Shown piece after piece: positions 40,012 through 49,058 of a stretch of DNA of 55,558 bases (positions are counted from its first letter, which is position 1; each line of letters opens with the position of its first letter). Below the pieces are notes generated by a model, which was not told the origin of the DNA, searched no databases, and saw only the letters and a list, made by a program, of their open reading frames with translations. Made by a program: the position numbers and the translations under genes. Source of the stretch: Actinomadura sp. KC06 (GTDB taxonomy: Bacteria > Actinomycetota > Actinomycetes > Streptosporangiales > Streptosporangiaceae); NCBI RefSeq assembly GCF_004348735.1, contig NZ_SMKT01000045.1, forward strand, positions 1-55,558. Direction: 5' to 3'.

Positions 40012-42124
40012 ACGCCACCGACAGGATCACCACGCCCGAGTCGTTCACCAGCATCCCGATCACGCCGACCGTCAGCGCGCACAGCAGCGCCGGACGCATC
40101 GTCACGCTGTGCTCGTACGCGCGCTGCAGCAGCGACACCCGCCACCGCGTCGGCCGCGCCAGGACGAGGAACAGGAACCCGATCGCGGCGGCGAGCGGCA
40201 GCGTGAACGGCCAGTACCCGAGGCTGTTCAGCATCGCGTTGAACTTCCGGACGACCACGCCCCACGCGTCGCCGTCCACGAGGTCCTGCCAGAACCGGCC
40301 GAGGTGCGTCGGGTTGGCGCTCCTGGAGTTCAGGTACGAGATGAACAGCACCAGCACCGCGCCGGCCAGGCAGAACAGCGCGAGCTTCAGCGGCGAGACG
40401 CGCCGTCCCGTCACCATCAGGCCGAGCACCGCGAACGCCGGGACCATCGCCAGCACGCCGCCGAAATCGCTGCCCCACGCCGGGAGGCCGTCCACCGCGA
40501 CCGCGAACGCGCCGATCACCGCGACGATCCCGAGCGCGAGCGTCTTGCGGCCCGCCCGCAGCGGATACTCCGTCAGCCACGCCGCCGTCAGGATCGACGC
40601 GACGGCGAACAGCGAGAACGCCTGGTTGCCGAAGCCGTAGAACCGTCCGGCGACCAGCGCCGTGTACCCCATCAGCGTGTTCAGCTGGAGGCTCGACCCG
40701 GTCATCACGTCCAGCGCCAGGACGCCCGCCGTCACCAGCGTGATCACCAGCCCGGGCGCGAACGCGGACCGCCGCCACGGACCGGCCAGCGCCACCCCCG
40801 TCAGCAGCCCGGCGAAACCGAGGACCGTGCAGATCAGGATGGCCGTGGCGTTCTCGGCCCGCCACCACGGCAGCAGCCCCGCGAGGAACGACGCGCCGGT
40901 CGCCGCGCCGCCGAGCAGCGCGATCACGCGGGTGCCGCCGAGGATCCGCGCCCGGGAGCTGCGGTCGCCGCCGAGCCGCCGCAGCGCGAGCGCCGCGATC
41001 CCGTACAGGACGAGCTGCGTCGCGAACAGGACCCAGTAGAACGACGTCTGGACGCTGCGGATCGCCTGCGCCGCGACGTCCTCGTCCTCCAGCGCCTCCA
41101 CCCGCTCCTGGATCGGCGCCGACGACGGCTGCGACCGCCACACCGACCCGACGGCCTCCTTCGGCTGCCGCAGCCCGAGCAACTTCAACGCCGTCGCGGT
41201 CATGTCGGTGAGCGTGACGAGCCCGTCCTGCCGGGTGGCGCTGGACGTCATGTACCCGGGCCCGTACTGCCCGCCCGTCCCCTTGGTCTGCGCGATGGCG
41301 ACGCGGAGGTGCGGGTCGACGCTCACATCGGACAGGCCCGCCAGCAGCACCGTCGTCCCGTCCGGGACGCCCGTCATGACCTGCTCGACCCGGCGGTCCG
41401 CGGCGGCCGCGGCGGCGGCGCGCTTGCGCTCCGACAGCGGCTCCTGCTCGCCCTCGATGTCGACGCCCGCGTCGATGTAGGCGCGGAACAGGTCGTCGAC
41501 GTCCACGGCGGCCAGCGGGCAGCGCGCCCAGTCGGCGGCGGTCACCCGGTCGGGCGTCCCGACGTAGCGGTCCACCCGCCCGCCGCCGTCGCCGACCCCG
41601 AACACCGCGCCGGGCCCGACCGCCAGCGTGCAGCCGCCCGCCGCCTTGACGGCGTCGCCGAGCAGCCCGATCTGGGCGTGGTAGTTGGTGTCGGCGTTGT
41701 CGCTCTTGATCGCCGGCCAGCCGGGCGCGATCGCCCCGCCCACCGGCGGCGGGCCCGTGGGGGAGGGCTGGCCGGGCAGGATCGGCGCGGCCGGGAGCGC
41801 GCAGTTCCCGTGCGGCAGCCGGGACCGCTGCCCCGCCGACAGCGTCAGCCAGCCGTCCGTCGGGCACGTGTTGACCCTCGTCGTCCGGACGCTGAGCCCC
41901 GCGGCGGACCCCCCGGCGGTCATCCCCCAGAGGGCGGGCGTCTTCTCCCGGTCGATGTCGCTCCACATCAACCCCGGAACCCCGACCACCACGACCCGCC
42001 CGGCCACCGCCTCGGCGTGCGCGGCGGACGGGCCGGAAAGCACAGGCGGCGCGAGGCCGAACGCCGTGCACGCCGTGACGAGGGTGGCGAGGAACATAGC
42101 GATCTTGGTCCCCCGCGAAGTCAT
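39872..42124 (-). CDS. Large membrane protein with alkaline-phosphatase-like extracytoplasmic domain
   Basis: A 750-residue protein. After a signal anchor (AMFLATLVTACTAFGLAPPVL) comes an outside domain of about 340 residues: VVVVGVPGLMWSDIDREKTPALWGM, NTCPTDGWLTLSAGQR and LAGLSDVSVDPHLRVAIAQ, a pattern like the alkaline phosphatase/phosphoglycerate mutase fold. The C-terminal 380 residues hold about 11 membrane helices. Its role is unknown; position beside lipid-linked sugar transferases suggests envelope glycan or phosphate transfer. The ATG at 42124 follows TAGCCT by seven bases, again a leaderless arrangement. Its 3' end overlaps the convergent MptB-like gene by 140 bp. Confidence 0.75.
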   Translation of the reverse strand: MTSRGTKIAMFLATLVTACTAFGLAPPVLSGPSAAHAEAVAGRVVVVGVPGLMWSDIDREKTPALWGMTAGGSAAGLSVRTTRVNTCPTDGWLTLSAGQRSRLPHGNCALPAAPILPGQPSPTGPPPVGGAIAPGWPAIKSDNADTNYHAQIGLLGDAVKAAGGCTLAVGPGAVFGVGDGGGRVDRYVGTPDRVTAADWARCPLAAVDVDDLFRAYIDAGVDIEGEQEPLSERKRAAAAAAADRRVEQVMTGVPDGTTVLLAGLSDVSVDPHLRVAIAQTKGTGGQYGPGYMTSSATRQDGLVTLTDMTATALKLLGLRQPKEAVGSVWRSQPSSAPIQERVEALEDEDVAAQAIRSVQTSFYWVLFATQLVLYGIAALALRRLGGDRSSRARILGGTRVIALLGGAATGASFLAGLLPWWRAENATAILICTVLGFAGLLTGVALAGPWRRSAFAPGLVITLVTAGVLALDVMTGSSLQLNTLMGYTALVAGRFYGFGNQAFSLFAVASILTAAWLTEYPLRAGRKTLALGIVAVIGAFAVAVDGLPAWGSDFGGVLAMVPAFAVLGLMVTGRRVSPLKLALFCLAGAVLVLFISYLNSRSANPTHLGRFWQDLVDGDAWGVVVRKFNAMLNSLGYWPFTLPLAAAIGFLFLVLARPTRWRVSLLQRAYEHSVTMRPALLCALTVGVIGMLVNDSGVVILSVAFSLSTPLMLAAGVRSLEIDLWNEDSEPPARSESRAASTGPRSAERR

Positions 42125-42131
42125 GGCGCTC

Positions 42132-42137
42132 AGGCTA
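42132..42137 (-). promoter_or_regulatory. -10 hexamer for a leaderless mRNA of the phosphatase-fold membrane protein
   Basis: TAGCCT on the reverse strand ends seven bases before the ATG at 42124. The opposite promoter (TATCCT, 42167) lies 30 bp away, so the two promoters are nearly back to back. Confidence 0.55.
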
Positions 42138-42166
42138 CAAGAGCCCGATGACGGCCGGAGTGGCCA

Positions 42167-42172
42167 TATCCT
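42167..42172 (+). promoter_or_regulatory. -10 hexamer for a leaderless GT87 mRNA
   Basis: TATCCT ends seven bases before the GTG at 42180, with no ribosome binding site between. Confidence 0.55.
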
Positions 42173-42179
42173 GCGGGCT

Positions 42180-43565
42180 GTGGACGGTCCCAAGGCGCAG
42201 ATGGTCGGCGAAGCGGATGCCGAGGGCGGCCGCGCCCATGAACCATCCGGCGACCGGACGGCCGAGCCCGCCCGTCCCGAACGTGCCGCCGGCCCGCGCA
42301 GGACGGCCGGGGATCTGCTGATCGTCCTGGCGGGCGTGGTCGTCGCCGCCGTCGCGATGGCGCCGATCGTCACCCGCTGGCTGGGCAACGAGCCCGACCA
42401 GCGGCTCGTCGACCTGGAGGTCTACCGGGACGGCGGACGGGCCGTCCTGCGCGGCGCCCCGCTGTACGATGTCCTCACGCAGCCGCCGCAGCTCCTGCCG
42501 TTCACGTATCCGCCGTTCTCGGCCGTCCTCGCCGTCCCGTTCACCGTCATGTCCTGGCGGGCCGCGCAGCTGGTGTGGACGGGCCTGATCTGCGTCGCGC
42601 TGGTGATCTGCGTCTGCTACGCGTTCCGCGACCTGCTCCGCCGCGCCGGGCGCTGGGCGCCGCTCGCCGCGGGCGTCCTGGTCGGGGCGATGGCGTGGCT
42701 CGACCCCGTCCGGGACCAGTTCCGGTTCGGGCAGGTCGGGCTGTTCCTCCTCGCGATGTGCCTGGCCGACTGCTGCGCCCGCACGCCGCGCTGGCCGCGC
42801 GGGATGCTCGTCGGCCTCGCGGTGGCGATCAAGCTGGTGCCGGGCGTCTTCCTGATCTACTTCCTGATCACCGGGCGCCGGGACGCCTTCGGGAACGCGC
42901 TGTTCACGGCCGCCGCCGCCACGCTCGGGGCGTTCGCGCTGCTGCCGTCGGACTCGTCCGACTACTGGTTCGGGGCGCTGCTGCAGGGCGGCGACCGGAC
43001 GGGCGCGGTCGACGGCACCACCAACCAGGCCGTCCACGGGATCGTCGCGCGAATCCTGGACGAAGGGCCCGCCCGTACGCTGGTGTGGCTCCTCCTCGCG
43101 CTGATCGTGGCGTGGTACGGCTTCACTTGGGCCCGCCGAGCGTCCCAGGCCGCCGACCTCCACTCCGGCCCGGATTCGTCCAGCCTGGTGCTGGCGGCGG
43201 TCGCGATCGTGGGGCTGCTGTCGGTCGTCCTGTCCCCGGTGGGCTGGATCCACCATCTTGTGTGGATGATCGCGGTGTTCGGTGCTTTGGCCGGTGATGC
43301 CCGGGACACGCGAAGATGTCTCTTCGCGCTGGGTCTCTGGCTGCTGTTCCTGTTCCCGATCCCCTGGTGGGGGCGGGCGCTGATCGGCCCTGAGCACTCC
43401 GCAGTCTCGGTTTTCACGGGCCAGGTCGTCCGTGACCTGTTCGGCGTCGCGGCCCTCGCGTCGATCATCGTCCTCGGAACCTGGATGGTGGAACGGATCG
43501 AACCGCGGCTCCGGCGCGAAGATCCTTCGCAACCCGAGGCCGGGGTGGGTACGCTCAGCCCGTGA
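42180..43565 (+). CDS. GT87 (DUF2029) family membrane glycosyltransferase
   Basis: A 461-residue protein with about 10 membrane helices. The first outside loop carries the GT87 signature VDLEVYRDGGRAVLRGAPLYD followed by PFTYPPFSAVL; further segments are RFGQVGLFLLAMCLAD and AIKLVPGVFLIYFLITGR. Family members such as mycobacterial PimE add mannose from polyprenol-phosphate-mannose to outside glycolipids. It is divergent from the phosphatase-fold membrane protein and ends overlapping the DUF4446 gene. The GTG at 42180 was chosen for its promoter spacing; an ATG at 42201 is the alternative. Confidence 0.85.
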   Translation: MDGPKAQMVGEADAEGGRAHEPSGDRTAEPARPERAAGPRRTAGDLLIVLAGVVVAAVAMAPIVTRWLGNEPDQRLVDLEVYRDGGRAVLRGAPLYDVLTQPPQLLPFTYPPFSAVLAVPFTVMSWRAAQLVWTGLICVALVICVCYAFRDLLRRAGRWAPLAAGVLVGAMAWLDPVRDQFRFGQVGLFLLAMCLADCCARTPRWPRGMLVGLAVAIKLVPGVFLIYFLITGRRDAFGNALFTAAAATLGAFALLPSDSSDYWFGALLQGGDRTGAVDGTTNQAVHGIVARILDEGPARTLVWLLLALIVAWYGFTWARRASQAADLHSGPDSSSLVLAAVAIVGLLSVVLSPVGWIHHLVWMIAVFGALAGDARDTRRCLFALGLWLLFLFPIPWWGRALIGPEHSAVSVFTGQVVRDLFGVAALASIIVLGTWMVERIEPRLRREDPSQPEAGVGTLSP

Positions 43566-44032
43566 TGCTTGTCGCGGTGGCCGTCGCCGGCCTGGTCGCC
43601 GGGGTTGCGGGGCTGTCCATCGCCGTGGTCGCCCACAACCGGGTGAACCAGGTCGTCGACGAGTGCGGGGAAATGCTCAGGCGCCAGCTCCAGGTGGCCA
43701 GTGGGTCGGCGGACGAACGCGCGCTGCGCGACCTCGCCATCGTCCACTACGACGCCCTCAAGGAGATGTCCGGACACCGGTCCTTCTCGCTCGCCGTGAT
43801 CAACGCGGTCGGGGACGGGATCGTGATCAGCTCGATCAACGGGCGCACCGAGACGCGGACCTACGCCAAGGCCGTCCAGGGCGGGCACCCGGTCGAGATG
43901 CTCTCCCCCGAGGAGAACCAGGCCCTGCGCGCCGCCCGCCTGGGCAAGGGCCCCATCGTCTCGATGGACGACCCCCTGCCCGACTTCGGCAGCGGCAACG
44001 GCGACCGCAGCGCCCCCACCGCCCGCGCCTGA
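43562..44032 (+). CDS. DUF4446 family protein
   Basis: A 156-residue protein. One N-terminal membrane helix (LVAVAVAGLVAGVAGLSIAVV) precedes a soluble domain matching DUF4446: IVHYDALKEMSGHRSFSLAVI, GDGIVISSINGRTETRTYAK and LSPEENQALRAAR. The function is unknown; the gene often lies beside pheA and serS in actinobacteria, as here. Start GTG 43562 or ATG 43565 overlaps the stop of the GT87 gene. Confidence 0.85.
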   Translation: MMLVAVAVAGLVAGVAGLSIAVVAHNRVNQVVDECGEMLRRQLQVASGSADERALRDLAIVHYDALKEMSGHRSFSLAVINAVGDGIVISSINGRTETRTYAKAVQGGHPVEMLSPEENQALRAARLGKGPIVSMDDPLPDFGSGNGDRSAPTARA

Positions 44033-44170
44033 CCGACCGCATCTGACCGCCCGCGTGTGACAGTGGCTGACGGACGGCCTTGACCGGCCGGGCAGTAGAC
44101 TCGGCATCCTCACCTCGCATACCGGCGAGGCGCAGCCCGCCCACCAGGAACGCACGCATCGGGAGCACCC

Positions 44171-45103
44171 GTGACCGCAGACGACAGGCCAGCGCGCTAC
44201 GCCTACCTGGGTCCGCAGGGCACGTTCACCGAGGCCGCGCTCCTGACCATTCCGGGCGCGGCCGAGGCGGAGCACCTCCCGCTCGCGACCGTCCCGGCCG
44301 TGCTGGACGCCCTCCGCCGCGGCGAGGCCGACACCGCCGTCGTCGCGCTGGAGAACTCCGTCGAGGGCTCCGTCCCGACCACGCTGGACGAGCTGGCCAC
44401 CGGCGAGCCGCTCCAGATCGTCGGCGAGATCCATCTGCCGGTGTCGTTCGCACTGCTCGTCCGGCCCGGCACGGAACTGGCCGACATCAAGACCGTCGCG
44501 TCCCACCCGATCGCGCAGCCGCAGTGCCGCCGCTGGCTGCTCGGCAACGTTCCGGACGCCGAATGGCGCGCCGCGACGTCCAACGCCGAGGCCGCCCAGC
44601 ACGTCGCCGACGGCCACTACGACGCCGCCCTGGCCGGCTCGTTCGCCGCGTCCCGCTACGGCCTGTCCATCCTCGCCGAGGACATCCACGACGTCGCCGA
44701 CGCCGTGACCCGCTTCGTCGTCCTGCACCGTCCCTGCACGCCGCCCGTGCCCACCGGCAAGGACAAGACGACCGTCGTCGCGTTCATCGGCGAGGACCAC
44801 CCGGGCGCCCTGCTGGAGATCCTCACGGAGTTCTCCGTCCGCGGCATCAACCTGACCCTCATCCAGTCGCGCCCCACCGGCGCCGGCCTCGGCTCCTACC
44901 TGTTCTGGATGGACTTCGAGGGCCACGTCGCCGACGCCCGCGTCGGGGAGGCCCTGATGGGCCTGCGCCGCGTCTGCTCCGACGTCCGCTTCGTCGGCTC
45001 CTACGCCCGCGCCGACCAGGTCCGCCCCGAGATCCGCCGCGGCACCCACGACGACGACTTCACCGAAGCCGCCGCCTGGGTCGAATCCATCCGCACCGGC
45101 TGA
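44171..45103 (+). CDS. pheA: Prephenate dehydratase
   Basis: A 310-residue enzyme of phenylalanine synthesis (prephenate to phenylpyruvate). It starts YAYLGPQGTFTEAAL, has VVALENSVEGSVPTTLD, the catalytic TRF motif in DAVTRFVVLH, and a C-terminal ACT domain (GALLEILTEFSVRGINLTLI, then QSRPTG) for feedback control by phenylalanine. It is a stand-alone dehydratase without chorismate mutase, as usual in actinobacteria. The GTG at 44171 follows CGGGAGCACCC. It is separated from DUF4446 by 138 bp with its own promoter, possibly TAGACT at 44096. Confidence 0.95.
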   Translation: MTADDRPARYAYLGPQGTFTEAALLTIPGAAEAEHLPLATVPAVLDALRRGEADTAVVALENSVEGSVPTTLDELATGEPLQIVGEIHLPVSFALLVRPGTELADIKTVASHPIAQPQCRRWLLGNVPDAEWRAATSNAEAAQHVADGHYDAALAGSFAASRYGLSILAEDIHDVADAVTRFVVLHRPCTPPVPTGKDKTTVVAFIGEDHPGALLEILTEFSVRGINLTLIQSRPTGAGLGSYLFWMDFEGHVADARVGEALMGLRRVCSDVRFVGSYARADQVRPEIRRGTHDDDFTEAAAWVESIRTG

Positions 45104-45132
45104 CCCGACGCCGGGGCACGGCCGCGACCCAA

Positions 45133-45144
45133 CTGTGATCACAG
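45133..45144. promoter_or_regulatory. 12-bp palindrome upstream of the secreted protein gene
   Basis: CTGTGATCACAG is a perfect palindrome 68 bp before the GTG at 45212. It may be an operator of a dimeric regulator; it lacks the spacer of a classical Crp site. Confidence 0.45.
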
Positions 45145-45211
45145 GCGGCCAACCGACTGTGGATCTTGGACGTCTCCTCTGCACCAGTATTCAGTGGAGA
45201 GGTCATCCGCC

Positions 45212-46834
45212 GTGCGTCGATACTCGGCTCTGCTCGCGACGGCTGCGCTCGCAGCTTCGGTTCTGCTCGTCCCGAACGCCGCTCACGCGGACGTGAAGGA
45301 CGCCTTCCTGACGGTCGACTTCGACCAGCTGGCCAGGGACCGGGTGGCCAAGCTCAGCCTGAAGGCCAAGTCGGCCAGCGGGGTCACGAGCGTCCGGGGG
45401 TTCATGCGCTATCAGGAACTCACCGCTGAGCCCTACGCCTCCTTCGACCTCACGCGGACGGAGGGGACGGACAACGACGGCGTCTGGCAGGCCGAGTACC
45501 GTCCCGACATCAAGATCCGGCCCGGCTACACCTACGTCGACGTGGTGGTCACCACAGCGGATGGCCTGACGCGGACGCTGCGGCGCCTGATGGACGACTG
45601 CTACCAGACCACGATCAGCGGCTTCACCTACGCGCCGAGCGTCATCGACGCCGATCATCCGGACGTGACCATGAGCGGCCGGGTCCTCGTCCAGAAGGTT
45701 CGTGAGGACGCTCCCGAACCGATGGCGGGCGGGACGATCAGGGTCGGGACGGACGTCGAGACGACGACGGGCGGCGACGGCTCGTTCACGGTGAAATCGG
45801 GCGGTGTCCCGTACGCGAGCGTCACCGCTCCCCGGCAGGGGCTGCTCTGCCCGGCCTACAAGAGCGCCTCCCTCATCGTGACCAAGCAGGCCACGGAGAT
45901 CACCGCGCAGATCAAGCCGGCTTCGACGGTGGCGCCGTACACGCGGATGGCCGTCGACGGCAAGGTCCTCCGGTACGGGGCCGCCGGGCTCGTACCCGCG
46001 GCCAACGCACAGGTCCAGGTCGAGGTGCCGAGCGCGTTGATGGATCTCGGAGGCGGCATCGGCACCTCGGTGCGGACCGCCGCGGACGGAACCTTCCACA
46101 CCTACTTCACGGCCGCGCGGGAGGCGGGGAAGTCCGGCACGGTGACCGCACGGGTTCTGGACGAGGGATTCTACGTCGGCAGCCAGACGAGCGTCGGGTC
46201 GCTGAACATCCGGAACATCTCCGAGATCACCGCCTTCGACGCATACCCCGAACCCCTCGCCTACGGCGACTCCGTCATCGTGAATGGGACGCTGTCGGTC
46301 AAGCCGGACTTCACCAACGTCAGCGACCTGCCGCTGGTCCTCGAGTTCTCGCCGGACGGCAAGACGTGGACGACCGTCCAGACCCAGACGCTGTCCCGTC
46401 CGGGGAACTTCTACTTCAACGGCCTCACGCCCCTGAACAAGGACGGGTACTGGCGTGCCCGGTACGCGGGCAGCGCGCTCAACACGCCGGCCGCCGGCCC
46501 GGCCGACTACGTCGACGTGAAGTACCGGACGCAGTGGTACGACTTCAACGCCTCGCCCGAGCCGGTGAAGAAGGGCGGAACGATCACGGTCAAGGGCCTG
46601 CTCTACCGGTTCCGTGACGTGGCGGGCCCGGGACCGAACGCGCCCGTGTACGTCTACTTCAAGCGCGCGGGCTCGACGACGTGGACGCAGATGGCCGCGA
46701 CGAAGACCGACAGCAGCGGATGGTTCCGGAAGACGTTCAAGGCGTCGGCGGACGGCTACTGGATGGCGTCCTACAAGGGCAGCGGCAGCTACTTCCCGTC
46801 GGACACGCCGGCGGACTACGTCGACGTGCGCTGA
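45212..46834 (+). CDS. Secreted protein with Ig-like beta repeats
   Basis: A 540-residue exported protein. The signal peptide is VRRYSALLATAALAASVLLV, cleaved after PNAAHA (residue 26). The mature part has several beta-sandwich-like repeats; the last two share the pattern F(D/N)A(Y/S)PEP, a Gly-rich turn, VNGTL/VKGLL, then GYW(R/M)A and ADYVDV. The two C-terminal units (about 350–440 and 450–540) are clearly related. Similar repeats in actinobacterial surface proteins act as adhesive or spacer modules. The GTG at 45212 follows GGAGAGG at ten bases. Composition is slightly less GC-rich than the housekeeping neighbours. Confidence 0.78.
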   Translation: MRRYSALLATAALAASVLLVPNAAHADVKDAFLTVDFDQLARDRVAKLSLKAKSASGVTSVRGFMRYQELTAEPYASFDLTRTEGTDNDGVWQAEYRPDIKIRPGYTYVDVVVTTADGLTRTLRRLMDDCYQTTISGFTYAPSVIDADHPDVTMSGRVLVQKVREDAPEPMAGGTIRVGTDVETTTGGDGSFTVKSGGVPYASVTAPRQGLLCPAYKSASLIVTKQATEITAQIKPASTVAPYTRMAVDGKVLRYGAAGLVPAANAQVQVEVPSALMDLGGGIGTSVRTAADGTFHTYFTAAREAGKSGTVTARVLDEGFYVGSQTSVGSLNIRNISEITAFDAYPEPLAYGDSVIVNGTLSVKPDFTNVSDLPLVLEFSPDGKTWTTVQTQTLSRPGNFYFNGLTPLNKDGYWRARYAGSALNTPAAGPADYVDVKYRTQWYDFNASPEPVKKGGTITVKGLLYRFRDVAGPGPNAPVYVYFKRAGSTTWTQMAATKTDSSGWFRKTFKASADGYWMASYKGSGSYFPSDTPADYVDVR

Positions 46835-46836
46835 CG

Positions 46837-46842
46837 TACGCT
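46837..46842 (+). promoter_or_regulatory. -10 hexamer for a leaderless methyltransferase mRNA
   Basis: TACGCT ends six bases before the GTG at 46849. It lies only two bases after the stop of the secreted protein gene. Confidence 0.5.
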
Positions 46843-46848
46843 GCGTGG

Positions 46849-47655
46849 GTGACCAAGGACTTCGATCTTTACGAGCGGGAACTGTGGGCCGGGCGCGCCA
46901 CCGCGTACGAGCGGGGGTTCGCCCGGCTCACCCGCCACATGGTCGGTCCGCTGCTGGACGCCGCGGGCGTCGCGGACGGGACGCGGTTCCTCGATGTCGG
47001 CACCGGGCCGGGGTTCGTGTCGCAGGGGGCGGCGGAGCGCGGGGCCGTGGTGTCGGCGATGGACGCCGACCCCGGCATGGCGGACACCGCGCGCCGGAAC
47101 GTTCCCGGACTGGACGTGCACGTCGCCGTCCTGCCCGACGTGCCGTTTCCGGACGGGACGTTCGACGCCGTCGCCGGGAACTTCGTCATCAACCACGTCG
47201 GCTCGCCCGGTGTGGCGATCGGCGAGCTGCGGCGCGTCCTGCGGCCGGGCGGGCGGCTGGCGCTGACCTGCTGGCTGATGCCCGGCAGCGGGGCGCTCGG
47301 GGTCGTCCGGGAGGCGATCGAGGAGGCGGGCGTGCCGTGGCCGGAGGACGTCCCGGAGCCGCCGTTCATGCAGTACGGCGAGCCGGTCGCGTTCCGTCGG
47401 CTGGTGGCGGAGGCCGGGGTCGGCGAGGTCGCCGTCGAAGAGGTGACGTGGGAGCACGTCGTCGACCCCGAGGACTGGTGGGAGACGGGCGCGCTGTCCA
47501 AGGTCGGCAGCAACGGCTACGTCGTCGGGCGGCAGGACGCCAAGACCGTCGCGCGGATCAAGGAGGCATACGACGGGATCGTCCGCGCGTACGCGGTCGC
47601 GGACGGCCAGGTCGCGCTGCCCGCGCACGCCCTGCTGGCCAGCGGCGTCCGCTGA
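46849..47655 (+). CDS. Class I SAM-dependent methyltransferase
   Basis: A 268-residue enzyme with the SAM-binding glycine motif RFLDVGTGPGFVSQGAAERG, acidic end of strand two (SAMDADPGM), PDVPFPDGTFDAVAGNFVIN and LRRVLRPGGRLALTCWL. This is the UbiE/Coq5-like group of small-molecule methyltransferases; the substrate is unknown. The C-terminal part (HVVDPEDWWETGALSKVGSN) is typical of unassigned actinobacterial members. The GTG at 46849 gives a start at the first helix. It precedes serS by 81 bp, and serS has its own promoter. Confidence 0.87.
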   Translation: MTKDFDLYERELWAGRATAYERGFARLTRHMVGPLLDAAGVADGTRFLDVGTGPGFVSQGAAERGAVVSAMDADPGMADTARRNVPGLDVHVAVLPDVPFPDGTFDAVAGNFVINHVGSPGVAIGELRRVLRPGGRLALTCWLMPGSGALGVVREAIEEAGVPWPEDVPEPPFMQYGEPVAFRRLVAEAGVGEVAVEEVTWEHVVDPEDWWETGALSKVGSNGYVVGRQDAKTVARIKEAYDGIVRAYAVADGQVALPAHALLASGVR

Positions 47656-47723
47656 GCCCCCGCCGGGCGGGCGAGGTTTTCCACAACCGGCGATACTCGC
47701 GCGCGGCGGCGGGGTTCGGCCGG

Positions 47724-47729
47724 TAGCCT
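47724..47729 (+). promoter_or_regulatory. -10 hexamer for a leaderless serS mRNA
   Basis: TAGCCT ends seven bases before the GTG at 47737; no ribosome binding site is present. Confidence 0.6.
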
Positions 47730-47736
47730 CGGGTCT

Positions 47737-48996
47737 GTGATCGACCTGCGAGCTCTTCGAGAGGATCCCGAGCGGCTGCGTGCCTCGCAGCGCGCCCGCG
47801 GTGAGGATGACGGCGTCGTCGACCTGCTGCTCGACCTTGACGGGAGGCGCCGGACGGCGCTGACGTCGTTCGAGCGGCTGCGGGCGGAGCAGAAGAGTTT
47901 CGGCAAGTCGGTGTCCAAGGCGCAGGGCGACGAGCGGCAGCAGCTGCTGACCCGCGCGAAGGAGCTGGCGCAGCAGGTCAAGGAGGCCGAGGCGGAGGCC
48001 GACCGGCTCGGCGAGGAGCTCGACGCGCTGCTGAAGGGCGTCCCGAACCTCATCGAGGACGGCGCCCCGCCCGGCGGCGAGCAGGACTTCGTCGTCCTGG
48101 AGCACGTCGGCGAGCCGACCAAGTTCGACTTCGAGCCGAAAGACCACCTGGAGCTGGGCGAGAGCCTCGGCGCCATCGACATGGAGCGCGGCGCGAAGGT
48201 GTCCGGCGCGCGGTTCTACTACCTGACGGGCGTCGGCGCGCGGCTGCAGTACGCGCTGCTGAACCTCGCGATGGAGCAGGCGGTCGCGTCCGGGTTCGTC
48301 CCGATGTATCCGCCGGTGCTGGTGAAGCCGGAGGCGATGGAGGGCACCGGGTTCCTCGGCGCGCACGCCGCCGAGGTGTACCAGCTCCCGCAGGACGAGC
48401 TGTACCTGGTCGGGACGTCCGAGGTCCCGCTCGCGGCGTACCACATGAACGAGATCATCGACGCGCTGCCGCGTCGGTACGCGGCGTGGTCGTCGTGCTT
48501 CCGCCGCGAGGCCGGCTCCTACGGGAAGGACACGCGCGGCATCATCCGCGTCCACCAGTTCGACAAGGTGGAGATGTTCTCCTACTGCGACCCCGCCGAC
48601 GCGCACGCCGAGCACCTGCGGCTGCTGGAGTGGGAGAAGGAGATGCTCGCCAAGGTCGAGATCCCGTACCGGGTGATCGACGTGGCGGCGGGCGACCTCG
48701 GGTCCAGCGCCGCGCGCAAGTACGACTGCGAGGCGTGGGTGCCGTCGCAGGGCACGTACCGGGAGGTCACGTCGACGTCCAACTGCACCGAGTTCCAGGC
48801 CCGGCGCCTGGCGGTCCGGTTCAAGGACGAGGGCGGCAGGAGCCGCCCGGTCGCGACGCTGAACGGGACGCTCGCGACGACGCGCTGGATGGTCGCGATC
48901 CTGGAGAACCACCAGCGCGCGGACGGGACGGTCCGCGTCCCGGAGGCGCTGCGGAAGTTCATCGGGCTGGACGTCCTGGAGCCCGTCAAACGGTAA
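47737..48996 (+). CDS. serS: Seryl-tRNA synthetase
   Basis: A 419-residue class II synthetase of normal length. It has the N-terminal coiled-coil arm (about 25–110; [40 protein letters not shown]) and the catalytic motifs: motif 2 [15 protein letters not shown] and motif 3 [18 protein letters not shown]. It charges tRNA-Ser with serine. The GTG at 47737 starts [14 protein letters not shown], the standard N-terminus. A tRNA-Ser gene lies 6.2 kb downstream. Neighbouring pheA and DUF4446 keep the usual actinobacterial grouping. Confidence 0.97.
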   Translation: MIDLRALREDPERLRASQRARGEDDGVVDLLLDLDGRRRTALTSFERLRAEQKSFGKSVSKAQGDERQQLLTRAKELAQQVKEAEAEADRLGEELDALLKGVPNLIEDGAPPGGEQDFVVLEHVGEPTKFDFEPKDHLELGESLGAIDMERGAKVSGARFYYLTGVGARLQYALLNLAMEQAVASGFVPMYPPVLVKPEAMEGTGFLGAHAAEVYQLPQDELYLVGTSEVPLAAYHMNEIIDALPRRYAAWSSCFRREAGSYGKDTRGIIRVHQFDKVEMFSYCDPADAHAEHLRLLEWEKEMLAKVEIPYRVIDVAAGDLGSSAARKYDCEAWVPSQGTYREVTSTSNCTEFQARRLAVRFKDEGGRSRPVATLNGTLATTRWMVAILENHQRADGTVRVPEALRKFIGLDVLEPVKR

Positions 48997-49058
48997 GCCG
49001 CCGGGAAGCCCGCCGGATATGTCGCCTAGGGTGGGGCTGACCTGCCCTGGAAGGTGCC